A DNA stretch of 5,396 nt. Origin: an uncultured Bacilli bacterium. GTDB taxonomy: Bacteria > Bacillota_I > Bacilli_A > RF39 > UBA660. The stretch's first letter is position 1. Every line of letters starts with the position of its first letter. Location of the stretch: NCBI GenBank assembly GCA_934133155.1, contig CAKPAT010000082.1, forward strand, positions 1 to 5,396. Direction: 5' to 3'. Position numbers and translations under genes: made by a program. Below the pieces are notes generated by a model. It searched no databases, was not told the DNA's origin, and saw only the letters and a program-made list of their open reading frames with translations. Positions 1-5,396 of this stretch are shown one piece after another.

Positions 1-304
1 CTTCAACTTCAACAAGTTTAGACGCTGCCATAATCTGACTTTTAAGTTCATCTGTAAGTAAACCTTTCTCATCAATTAATCTAATAACATCTTCTTTTCT
101 TTGAAGTAAATTAACTTGATATTCATAAACCTCATTAATTTTTTTAATACTATCCTCATCCATATTACCTGTCATTTCCTTACGGTATCTAGCAATAAAA
201 GGAATAGTATTTCCATCCATTAAAAGTTCTAAAGTCTTTGAAACTTTAGAAACATCAAGTCCTAAATCCAAACTAATGCCTTTAATAATATTCTCATTCA
301 CCAT
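1..304 (-). CDS. tex: Tex transcription accessory protein, N-terminal part (3' end cut off by the window edge)
   Basis: About 101 N-terminal residues are visible before the left edge; full-length Tex proteins are usually 700 residues or more. The reading begins MVNENIIKGISLDLG and contains NTIPFIARYRKEMTG near residues 32-46, followed by MDEDSIKKINE and a charged helical stretch with QRKEDV. It ends in KLVEVE just where Tex proteins have their EDLYLPYK motif. This matches the Tex N-terminal helical domain. Family knowledge: Tex is a cytoplasmic RNA-binding protein with a YqgF-like RNase H fold, helix-hairpin-helix motifs and a C-terminal S1 domain; those domains lie outside this window. The ATG at 304-302 is chosen because AGAGGTGAT lies just upstream; the next codon is GTG (301-299), a weaker alternative. 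The gene overlaps the end of the upstream membrane-protein gene by 11 bases, which suggests translational coupling. Family identity is confident; the exact physiological role is not known from this sequence. Confidence 0.9.
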   Translation of the reverse strand, partial: MVNENIIKGISLDLGLDVSKVSKTLELLMDGNTIPFIARYRKEMTGNMDEDSIKKINEVYEYQVNLLQRKEDVIRLIDEKGLLTDELKSQIMAASKLVEVE

Positions 305-737
305 GCATCACCTCTAAAACCTTTTTATAATCAGAAACCATTAATAAAGTAATATCCTCTTTTTTAAATTTTAAAACCAAATCATAAGGTTTAAAACCTG
401 CAATGTAATAGCTCTCATAATCTTTTAAATAAAAGTATTCATACTTATCTTCTAAACTATTATAAATAATAAGCCTTTTATTTGTAATAAAATATTCTTG
501 ATTAAAAAGTAAAGAAACTCTTTTTCTATCAATTTTAAATAAAAAATTTAAAGCTAAAACAATACCAAAAATTGGAAAAAAAAGGCCAAAAATCCATTTT
601 AAATAAATAAACAAAACTAAAATAGAAATACTTAAAACAAGTAAACAAATAAGTAAAGTAAGTCTTAATTTAAACCGTTCAAAATAAGGCCTAAATTTAA
701 ATAAAACCTTCTCATCTTCTTCTAAAAATTTATCCAT
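294..737 (-). CDS. Small membrane protein with a probable bacterial PH-like (YdbS/DUF304-type) domain
   Basis: This is a 147-residue protein starting MDKFLEEDEKVLFKFRP. A short cytoplasmic-looking N-terminus is followed by two hydrophobic helices, about residues 27-46 and 48-67, joined by the short KW turn. The remaining 80 residues are soluble and charged, with EYFITNKRLIIY at about residues 81-92. That order (acidic N-terminus, helix pair, then the tyrosine/ITNKR strand motif) is typical of bacterial PH-domain membrane proteins. The function of such proteins is mostly unknown, so no role is assigned. Start choice: a GTG at 746 would add three residues, but it overlaps the Shine-Dalgarno AGAGGGTGAT; the ATG at 737 lies 4 bases after that signal and is preferred. 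The gene is 49 bases downstream of dinB and ends in TGA overlapping the start of tex by 11 bases. No signal peptide is evident. Membrane topology is confident; the PH-like assignment is moderate and rests on one motif plus architecture. Confidence 0.7.
   Translation of the reverse strand: MDKFLEEDEKVLFKFRPYFERFKLRLTLLICLLVLSISILVLFIYLKWIFGLFFPIFGIVLALNFLFKIDRKRVSLLFNQEYFITNKRLIIYNSLEDKYEYFYLKDYESYYIAGFKPYDLVLKFKKEDITLLMVSDYKKVLEVMHGE
307..315 (-). promoter_or_regulatory. Ribosome binding site of tex, inside the upstream gene
   Basis: The minus strand reads AGAGGTGAT here, an almost complete match to the anti-Shine-Dalgarno complement. It ends 2 bases before the ATG of tex, with AGAGG 6 bases from it. 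It lies within the last codons of the membrane-protein gene, so ribosomes finishing that gene cover it. It supports the ATG start over the following GTG. Confidence 0.75.
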
Positions 738-741
738 CAAA

Positions 742-751
742 ATCACCCTCT
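742..751 (-). promoter_or_regulatory. Ribosome binding site that decides the start of the PH-like gene
   Basis: The minus strand reads AGAGGGTGAT, ending 4 bases before the ATG at 737. The upstream GTG candidate (746-744) lies inside this signal and so is unlikely to be the start. Confidence 0.7.
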
Positions 752-764
752 AAAATAATTTTAG
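750..764 (-). repeat. Perfect 15-base palindrome over the candidate -10
   Basis: Arms CTAAAAT (750-756) and ATTTTAG (758-764) flank a single central base. It contains the whole candidate -10 hexamer and touches the ribosome binding site. The arms are nearly all A/T, so chance is a serious alternative. Confidence 0.3.
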
Positions 765-786
765 CATTAATAATTTAATAAGTAAA
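758..786 (-). promoter_or_regulatory. Candidate sigma-A-type promoter for the PH-like gene and tex
   Basis: Reading the minus strand, TTTACT (786-781; 4 of 6 matches to TTGACA) is followed after exactly 17 bases by TAAAAT (763-758; 5 of 6 matches to TATAAT). A TG sits one base before the -10, an extended -10 typical of Gram-positive promoters. Transcription would begin near the ribosome binding site, giving a leader of only about 14 bases. It lies in the only gap of the window wider than about 12 bases. In DNA this AT-rich, chance matches are common, so this is a moderate call. Confidence 0.42.
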
Positions 787-799
787 TTAGTATTTACTT
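780..799 (-). repeat. Perfect inverted repeat over the dinB stop codon and candidate -35
   Basis: The plus strand has arms AAGTAAAT (780-787) and ATTTACTT (792-799), 8 of 8 complementary, around the 4-base spacer TAGT. It includes the last codons and TAA stop of dinB and also covers the candidate -35 element (781-786). It may be an operator-like site or a weak 3' hairpin of the dinB message. The stem has only two G:C pairs and no run of T follows on the minus strand, so it is not a good intrinsic terminator. Confidence 0.4.
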
Positions 800-1980
800 G
801 AAACATTTAAAGAAGAAGCTTTCTTAATCACGCTAGTTCCATATTTTTCTTTTAAACCATCTAAAGTCTTATCTAAATTAGAATTATTATCTAAAGTATT
901 TAAATCTTCAAAAAAAGAAACCTGATAGCTAGAAGCACTTGTTAAATTATCTAGTCTAACTCCAATTAAACGTACCCCATCACTAATATCCATCTCCGAT
1001 AAAATCGAAACCGCACTTTTATAAATTTCATCAGTCAAATTAGTCGCATTAACCAATTTCTTTTGATGACTTTTTCTTTTAAAATATTTATCTTTAATCG
1101 TAACCGCAACCACATACGCATATTTTTCTTCTCTTCTAAGCCTTAAGCAAACATTTTCACATAAAGAAAGTAAATACTTCTCAAGCTCTCTTTTATCATA
1201 AATATCCTTAATTAAAGTTGTTTCATTACCAATACCTTTAAGTTCACTAGTAGAACTATCAACAAAATCACTATAAACTCCATTAGCCCATTTAACCATT
1301 TCAAACCCCATATTTTTAAAATGTTTATAAAGAAAATTTGCATCTGCATGTGCCAAATCGTAAATCGTATGAATATTTAAATTATGTAATTTTATAGCAC
1401 TCCTCTTACCAACACCAAATAAATCATCTACCTGAAGAGGCCACATTTTTAAAGGAATTTCCTCTTTAAATAAAGTATGCACCTTATTAGGTTTTTCAAA
1501 ATCAGAAGCCATTTTTGCACATAACTTATTATAACTAATACCAATATTAACCGTAAAACCTAATTTATCATAAATTTCATTTTTAAGTTTATAAGCAAAT
1601 TCTATCTCATCCCCATATAAATGTTTAACCGGCGTGTAATCTAAAAAACACTCATCAATACTCATCTTTTGAATATCCGGAGTATAACTTTCAATAAGTT
1701 TGAACATCGCATTACTCATTTTTTTATAAAAAGCATAGTCTGGTTTATAAACTCTTAAAGCAGGGCATAACTTTTTTGCTTCAAATAAAGTTTGTGCCGT
1801 TTTAATTCCCATACTCTTAGCCGGATAAGATTTAGCTAAAACAATACCATGTCTTAAAGACTCATCCCCACCAATTACCGCATAAGAATTGCGAATATCG
1901 TACTTGCCCTCTTTTAAAAGCTTAACCGCCATCCACGATAAAAAAGCATTATTAACATCAATATGCATAATTATTTTCAT
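787..1980 (-). CDS. dinB: Y-family DNA polymerase (Pol IV / DinB-like translesion polymerase)
   Basis: This 397-residue protein is a full-length translesion DNA polymerase, which copies past damaged bases with low fidelity and no proofreading. The palm begins HIDVNNAFLSW with metal ligand D8, and F13 aligns with the steric-gate residue that excludes ribonucleotides. The second catalytic motif is MSIDECF, with D109 and E110. The fingers carry GGDESLRHGIVLAKSYPAK (37-55). GISYNKLCAKMASD (147-160) leads to the thumb helix-hairpin-helix, FGVGKRSAIKLHNLNI (188-203). The little-finger domain spans about 250-345. QVSFF (353-357) fits the QLSLF-type beta-clamp binding peptide, and a conserved-looking tail LKEKYGTSVIKKAS follows. 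The DVNNAF form rather than DMDAFF marks a Gram-positive DinB subfamily. The ATG at 1980 is 3 bases after the upstream stop, with AAGGA 10 bases before it inside the upstream gene, so the two are probably co-translated. The family is certain; Pol IV versus a related Y-family branch is the only open point. Confidence 0.95.
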   Translation of the reverse strand: MKIIMHIDVNNAFLSWMAVKLLKEGKYDIRNSYAVIGGDESLRHGIVLAKSYPAKSMGIKTAQTLFEAKKLCPALRVYKPDYAFYKKMSNAMFKLIESYTPDIQKMSIDECFLDYTPVKHLYGDEIEFAYKLKNEIYDKLGFTVNIGISYNKLCAKMASDFEKPNKVHTLFKEEIPLKMWPLQVDDLFGVGKRSAIKLHNLNIHTIYDLAHADANFLYKHFKNMGFEMVKWANGVYSDFVDSSTSELKGIGNETTLIKDIYDKRELEKYLLSLCENVCLRLRREEKYAYVVAVTIKDKYFKRKSHQKKLVNATNLTDEIYKSAVSILSEMDISDGVRLIGVRLDNLTSASSYQVSFFEDLNTLDNNSNLDKTLDGLKEKYGTSVIKKASSLNVSSKY

Positions 1981-1983
1981 AAA

Positions 1984-2520
1984 TTACCATTCCTTAACAC
2001 CCTTATAATACCGTCCTTTTCTAAGACCTAATTTATATACCTTATGCCAAATACTATTTTGTAAAAAATCACTAACTAAAAATTTAAAATTATCATTTTT
2101 TAAAGAATTAACCATAATTTTATAAAGATTAAACCTAGAGGCAAAAAACATATCTAAATAAAAACTATCACCAATAAAAACCGTATTATTAAAATCGAAA
2201 GTCTCAAATAAAGAAGAAACATCCTTAAAATCACATAAAGGTTTACCCGCATTAGATAAATAATTAACCTTAAGTAAATTGCCTACTGTCTCTACTCTTT
2301 TTTTACTATTATTTGAGCAAATACCAATATCAAAGCCCATACTTTTTAAATCAAAAAATAAATCAAATAAACTATCAGGAATAAACATATCGTCAAAAGG
2401 TAGTAAAGTACCATCTAAATCAAAAATTATAAACCTTATACCACTTTCATATAATTTTAAATAATTAATTTTATACACATTATCATAATAACTATCCGGA
2501 ATAAAAGAGCATATCTTCAA
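1984..2520 (-). CDS. YqeG-like HAD-superfamily phosphatase (IIIA type)
   Basis: From the TTG at 2520 this is 178 residues, the usual size for YqeG-like proteins. The N-terminus has FIPDSYYDNVYKIN, matching the family's leucine/proline opening. HAD motif I is FDLDGTLLPF, with nucleophile D34 and acid/base D36. Motif II is ICSNNSKKR (67-75). AGKPL supplies the motif III lysine (K93). Motif IV is FIGDSFYLDMFF, with D118 and D123. All four catalytic motifs are intact, so it is probably an active Mg-dependent phosphatase; the substrate is unknown. Motif I has DLDGTL, whereas many YqeG proteins have DLDNTL, so this may be a divergent member. Start choice: TTG 2532 and GTG 2529 are in frame, but both overlap the Shine-Dalgarno GGTGAT; TTG 2520 lies 4 bases after it and fits the family N-terminus. 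It sits between miaA and dinB in the same tight run. HAD fold is certain, YqeG subfamily likely. Confidence 0.85.
   Translation of the reverse strand: MKICSFIPDSYYDNVYKINYLKLYESGIRFIIFDLDGTLLPFDDMFIPDSLFDLFFDLKSMGFDIGICSNNSKKRVETVGNLLKVNYLSNAGKPLCDFKDVSSLFETFDFNNTVFIGDSFYLDMFFASRFNLYKIMVNSLKNDNFKFLVSDFLQNSIWHKVYKLGLRKGRYYKGVKEW
1991..1995 (-). promoter_or_regulatory. Ribosome binding site of dinB within the last codons of the HAD gene
   Basis: The minus strand reads AAGGA, formed by the Lys-Glu codons near the end of the upstream gene, 10 bases before the dinB ATG. The spacing is slightly long, and this signal is weaker than the others in the window, which may lower dinB translation relative to its neighbours. 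Confidence 0.45.
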
Positions 2521-2524
2521 AATT

Positions 2525-2530
2525 ATCACC
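2525..2530 (-). promoter_or_regulatory. Ribosome binding site that decides the start of the HAD phosphatase
   Basis: The minus strand reads GGTGAT, ending 4 bases before the TTG at 2520. The alternative TTG (2532) and GTG (2529) starts overlap it. The same motif at the same spacing precedes the PH-like gene. Confidence 0.55.
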
Positions 2531-2532
2531 AA

Positions 2533-3408
2533 TTAAAGATATGCACATTTTATATAATCTAAAACCTCATTTTCCGTAATCTCAAAATTATCATAATTTA
2601 CCTCAAACCACTTCATATCAAGTTGATTTAAAAACCATGTAAACTGCCTTTTCGCATACTTCCTACTGTGCGCTTTAATATTTTCTAAAGCTTCATCTAA
2701 ACTAACTTTACCATCAAAATATTCAAAAAGTTCCTTATACCCAATCGGTGTCATTACTGCCTTACTGAAAATCTTTTTATCATAAAGTGCTTTAGCTTCG
2801 TCTAGAAGACCTAAAGAAATCATTTTAGAAACCCTTTTATTAATCACATCATATAAAATATTTCTATCCGCCTCTAAACCAATAAATAAAGTATCATAAA
2901 GTAATTTATCTGATTTCTTCTTTTCACTGTAAGGTTTTAAATTAGCCGTATAATAATTAAGTGCACTAATAACCCTTACCCTATTATTCATATGAATATT
3001 TGTCTTAGGATCAATCTTTAAAAGCATATTATAAACCTCTTCATTACTAAAATTATCATAAGTATTATTATCCTTTAAAGAAAACTCATAATCATATAAA
3101 GCTGCCTTAATATAAAGACCTGTACCACCAACTAAAATAGGTGTCTTGCCTCTTTTTAAAATATCATCAATAATCATTCTCGCATCTTTTTGAAAATCAC
3201 AAACATTATAATCTTCATTTAAATCCTTAAAATCAAATAAATGATGTTTAATACCTAAAGTATCATTTATTTTATTGGTCGCAATATCCATACCTTTATA
3301 AACCTGCGTACTATCCGCATTAATAATTTCACCATTTAATTTTTTCGCTAAAAATAAAGAAAGATCACTTTTACCAGTACCAGTTGGCCCACCAATCACA
3401 ATTACCAA
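2533..3408 (-). CDS. miaA: tRNA dimethylallyltransferase MiaA
   Basis: MiaA transfers a dimethylallyl group from DMAPP to N6 of adenosine 37, next to the anticodon, in tRNAs reading codons that start with U. It acts in the cytoplasm and steadies codon-anticodon pairing. The 291 residues, slightly shorter than the usual 300-316, contain the P-loop GPTGTGKS (7-14), DSTQVYKGMDI (32-42), HHLFD (55-59), VGGTGLYI (93-100), TPIGYKELFEY (220-230) and SRKYAKRQFTWF (248-259). All are diagnostic of the family. After DSTQVYKGMDI the usual GTAK reads ATNK, a small deviation. The start is TTG at 3408: GAGGCGAT ends 4 bases upstream and the P-loop begins at residue 7, as expected. No ATG is available nearby; the GTG at codon 4 would crowd the P-loop. 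It begins 10 bases after queA, and its TAA is followed by the HAD gene's ribosome binding site. Confidence 0.97.
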   Translation of the reverse strand: MVIVIGGPTGTGKSDLSLFLAKKLNGEIINADSTQVYKGMDIATNKINDTLGIKHHLFDFKDLNEDYNVCDFQKDARMIIDDILKRGKTPILVGGTGLYIKAALYDYEFSLKDNNTYDNFSNEEVYNMLLKIDPKTNIHMNNRVRVISALNYYTANLKPYSEKKKSDKLLYDTLFIGLEADRNILYDVINKRVSKMISLGLLDEAKALYDKKIFSKAVMTPIGYKELFEYFDGKVSLDEALENIKAHSRKYAKRQFTWFLNQLDMKWFEVNYDNFEITENEVLDYIKCAYL

Positions 3409-3412
3409 AATA

Positions 3413-3420
3413 ATCGCCTC
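3413..3420 (-). promoter_or_regulatory. Ribosome binding site of miaA overlapping the queA stop
   Basis: The minus strand reads GAGGCGAT, a one-mismatch form of GAGGTGAT, ending 4 bases before the TTG start of miaA. Its first two bases are part of the TGA stop codon of queA, so termination on queA places a ribosome directly at the miaA start. It supports the non-ATG start. Confidence 0.6.
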
Positions 3421-4444
3421 ACTTTATAAACATCGCATCCCCAAAAGAGAAAAATCTATATTTATTTGAAACTGCAATCTTATAAGCATTTAAAATATTA
3501 TCCTTACCTGCTAAAGCACTAACAAGCATAACTAAAGTTGACTTAGGTAAATGAAAATTAGTAATAAGTCTATCTATACCTTTAAATTCATATCCAGGAT
3601 AAATAAAAATATCCGTAAAACCTTGGCATGCCATAAACTTACCATATAAACTGTAAACAGTCTCTAAAGTTCTTGTAGAAGTAGTGCCAACAGCTACAAT
3701 AAAATGTCCATTTTCTCTCGTTTTATTAAGTAAATCAGCAGTTTTTTCATCCATAATATAAAACTCACTATGCATATGATGCTTTTTAACATCATCCACC
3801 ATAACCGGTCTAAACGTACCTAAACCAACATGCAAAGTAATATAAGCAATATTAACACCTTTTTCTTTAATCTTTTCCAGTAACTCTTTAGTAAAATGAA
3901 GCCCTGCCGTAGGTGCTGCCGCACTGCCAATATTTTTCGCATAAACCGTTTGATACCTATCTTTAGTCTCTAACTTTTCATGAATATAAGGAGGCAAAGG
4001 CATTTCACCTAATTTATCTAAAATTTCATATAAAATACCATCATAAATCAGCTTAAATAAACGAATTCCTTCATCAGAAACTTTAACACATAAAGCCTTA
4101 AGTTCACCACTGCCAAAACTAACAGTTGTGCCTTCTTTAATTCTTTTGGCTGGTTTTACTAAACATTCCCAAACATCATTACCCGTATCCTTTAAAAGTA
4201 AAATTTCAATTACAGCATTAGTTTCTTCTTTCACCCCATAAAGCCTAGCGGGAATAACCTTAGTATCATTTAAAACTAAAGTATCACCAGGATTTAAATA
4301 ATCAATGATATCCCCAAAATGTTTATGAGAAACCTCACCAGTTTTTTTATCTAAAACCATAAGCCTAGAGGCATCTCTTTTCTCTAAAGGAGTTTGTGCG
4401 ATAAGCTCCTTTGGAAGTTCAAAATCAAAATCTTCAGTACTCAT
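3419..4444 (-). CDS. queA: S-adenosylmethionine:tRNA ribosyltransferase-isomerase QueA
   Basis: QueA moves the ribosyl part of S-adenosylmethionine onto 7-aminomethyl-7-deazaguanine at position 34 of Tyr, His, Asn and Asp tRNAs, forming epoxyqueuosine. It acts after Tgt and before the epoxyqueuosine reductase. The 341 residues match the family's usual length (about 340-356). Family motifs run in order: [21 protein letters not shown] (8-28), [10 protein letters not shown] (59-68), MPLPPYI (148-154), YQTVYA (164-169), [10 protein letters not shown] (176-185), [10 protein letters not shown] (205-214), [10 protein letters not shown] (252-261), [10 protein letters not shown] (295-304) and [10 protein letters not shown] (329-338). 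The protein ends naturally two residues later, at a TGA stop. The ATG at 4444 follows AGGAGG by 5 bases. It is 9 bases after ruvB, the common ruvB-queA order seen in many bacteria. A tgt gene, which often follows queA, is not here; miaA follows instead. Confidence 0.98.
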   Translation of the reverse strand: MSTEDFDFELPKELIAQTPLEKRDASRLMVLDKKTGEVSHKHFGDIIDYLNPGDTLVLNDTKVIPARLYGVKEETNAVIEILLLKDTGNDVWECLVKPAKRIKEGTTVSFGSGELKALCVKVSDEGIRLFKLIYDGILYEILDKLGEMPLPPYIHEKLETKDRYQTVYAKNIGSAAAPTAGLHFTKELLEKIKEKGVNIAYITLHVGLGTFRPVMVDDVKKHHMHSEFYIMDEKTADLLNKTRENGHFIVAVGTTSTRTLETVYSLYGKFMACQGFTDIFIYPGYEFKGIDRLITNFHLPKSTLVMLVSALAGKDNILNAYKIAVSNKYRFFSFGDAMFIK

Positions 4445-4449
4445 AAAAA

Positions 4450-4455
4450 CCTCCT
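4450..4455 (-). promoter_or_regulatory. Ribosome binding site of queA overlapping the ruvB stop
   Basis: The minus strand reads AGGAGG, a perfect core, 5 bases before the queA ATG. Its first two bases belong to the TAG stop codon of ruvB, an arrangement that favours translational coupling. Confidence 0.8.
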
Positions 4456-5396
4456 AAAATAAACTGTTTTGTCTAATAATCTTTAAATGTTCATAAGCCT
4501 TTTCAGTAACCATTCTACCTCTATTAGTTCTCTTTAAAAAACCATTTTGCAGTAAATAAGGTTCATAAACATCTTCAATCGTTGAAGCTTCTTCACCAAT
4601 AGAAGACGCTAAAGCATCAAGTCCAACTGGTCCACCATTAAACCTTTCAATAATTGCCCTAAGTAAATTATAATCCGTCGCATCTAAACCAAAATCATCA
4701 ACTTTAAGCTTCTCTAAAGCCATTTTTGTAACCTCAATATCTATGTGACCTTTTCCCATAACTAAAGCATAATCACGAACCCTTTTAAAAAGTCTATTAG
4801 CAATTCTTGGCGTACCTCTACTTCTTCGTGCAAGCTCATAAGCCGCATCCTCATCAATAGGACATTCTAAAACATGACTAGTCCTAATAACAATATCCTT
4901 AAGTTCATCATCCGTATAAAAATTAAGCCTAAAAACAATACCAAATCTATCCCTTAAAGGTCCAGTTAAATCACCAGCTCTAGTAGTCGCACCAACTAAA
5001 GTAAAAGGGGGCAAATCAATCGTAATACTCCTACTAGAAGAGTCATTACCAACAATAATATCTAATTTAAAATCTTCCATAGCCGAATATAAAATTTCTT
5101 CAATAAACCTTGGAATACGGTGAATTTCATCAATGAATAAAACATCACCTTTTTCTAAAGTTGATAAAACAGCCGCTAAATCACCACTTTTTTCAATAGC
5201 AGGCCCACTAGTCGTTTTAATATTTGTTCCCATTTCACTTGCAATAATATAAGCCATAGTCGTTTTACCTAAACCAGGGGGCCCATAAAGTAAAACGTGA
5301 TCTAAAGCCTCGCCCCTCATTTTAGCTGCTTTCATAAAAATATCCAAATTTTCCTTAAGCTCCCCTTGACCAACATAATCATTTAAAGTACTAGGT
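4454..5396 (-). CDS. ruvB: Holliday junction branch migration helicase subunit RuvB (5' end cut off by the window edge)
   Basis: RuvB is the hexameric AAA+ ATPase motor that, with RuvA, drives branch migration of Holliday junctions during recombinational repair. The reading frame is open to the right edge: 313 residues are visible, beginning [10 protein letters not shown]. Compared with about 334 in typical RuvB, only some 20 N-terminal residues are missing, so the TTG at 5347 is an internal codon and not the start. Visible-residue positions: Walker A GPPGLGKT (38-45), [16 protein letters not shown] (62-77), Walker B LFIDEIHR (86-93), sensor 1 region TLVGATTR (132-139), arginine finger region PLRDRFG (146-152), sensor 2 [10 protein letters not shown] (193-202), and the C-terminal winged helix with [12 protein letters not shown] and [13 protein letters not shown]. 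All catalytic motifs are intact. Small deviations are LYSAMED where LYPAMED is usual and AGDLTGP where AGLLTAP is usual. The upstream neighbour, probably ruvA, lies outside the window. Confidence 0.98.
   Translation of the reverse strand, partial: PSTLNDYVGQGELKENLDIFMKAAKMRGEALDHVLLYGPPGLGKTTMAYIIASEMGTNIKTTSGPAIEKSGDLAAVLSTLEKGDVLFIDEIHRIPRFIEEILYSAMEDFKLDIIVGNDSSSRSITIDLPPFTLVGATTRAGDLTGPLRDRFGIVFRLNFYTDDELKDIVIRTSHVLECPIDEDAAYELARRSRGTPRIANRLFKRVRDYALVMGKGHIDIEVTKMALEKLKVDDFGLDATDYNLLRAIIERFNGGPVGLDALASSIGEEASTIEDVYEPYLLQNGFLKRTNRGRMVTEKAYEHLKIIRQNSLF

Noticed and set aside
744..746. GTG as the start of the PH-like gene
   Set aside because: It lies inside the Shine-Dalgarno AGAGGGTGAT; the ATG at 737 has proper spacing.
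738..786. LexA (SOS) box upstream of the PH-like gene
   Set aside because: No GAAC-N4-GTTC type sequence is present; the inverted repeat there has different half-sites.
780..799. Intrinsic terminator after dinB
   Set aside because: The stem has only two G:C pairs and the following minus-strand sequence is ATTAAATTATT rather than a run of T, so efficient termination is unlikely.
2279..2464. A 61-codon open frame on the plus strand, rich in Ser, Lys and Asn
   Set aside because: It lies wholly antisense to the HAD phosphatase gene, has low-complexity composition expected from reversed AT-rich coding DNA, and shows no recognisable motif.
2527..2532. TTG 2532 or GTG 2529 as the start of the HAD phosphatase
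   Set aside because: Both overlap the GGTGAT signal and would add four residues beyond the family's usual N-terminus. They are not strictly excluded.
5345..5347. TTG as the start of ruvB
   Set aside because: The frame continues upstream to the window edge and encodes the conserved RuvB segment [10 protein letters not shown], so this codon is an internal leucine.
1..5396. CRISPR array, insertion sequence, tRNA/rRNA gene or phage gene
   Set aside because: No spaced direct repeats, transposase or integrase motifs, or tRNA-like folds were seen, and coding sequence fills nearly the whole window.

Overview
The window looks like an ordinary chromosomal housekeeping segment from an AT-rich, low-GC Gram-positive type bacterium (roughly 30% GC by eye; Bacillota or a reduced Bacilli/Mollicutes-like lineage such as uncultured gut Bacilli; this is inference). 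The evidence is the gene families, strong Shine-Dalgarno sites of the AGGAGGTGAT type, several TTG starts, and very tight gene packing. UGA is a genuine stop here and tryptophan is encoded by UGG, so this is not the Mycoplasma/Spiroplasma code. No mobile element, CRISPR array, RNA gene or phage gene was seen.

All genes lie on the minus strand, so transcription runs from right to left. In transcription order they are: ruvB (5' end cut off by the right edge), queA, miaA, a YqeG-like HAD phosphatase, dinB (Y-family DNA polymerase), a small two-helix membrane protein with a probable bacterial PH-like domain, and the 5' end of tex (cut off by the left edge). From ruvB to dinB the gaps are only about 3-12 bases and several Shine-Dalgarno sites sit on the stop codon or last codons of the upstream gene, so these five genes are very probably one operon. 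A 49-base gap follows dinB. It holds a candidate promoter (TTTACT, 17 bases, TG-C-TAAAAT) and two perfect inverted repeats that cover its -35 and -10 elements. The PH-like gene and tex then overlap by 11 bases and probably form a second, translationally coupled unit.

Functionally, the first unit combines Holliday-junction branch migration (RuvB), two tRNA anticodon-loop modifications (QueA for queuosine at position 34, MiaA for isopentenyl-A37), a small phosphatase and a translesion polymerase. The second unit combines an envelope-associated protein of unknown role and an RNA-binding transcription accessory protein. I did not find a convincing new biological system. The best leads are the PH-like/tex coupling, the paired inverted repeats over the candidate promoter, and a recurring GGTGAT-plus-4 start signal that corrects three gene starts.
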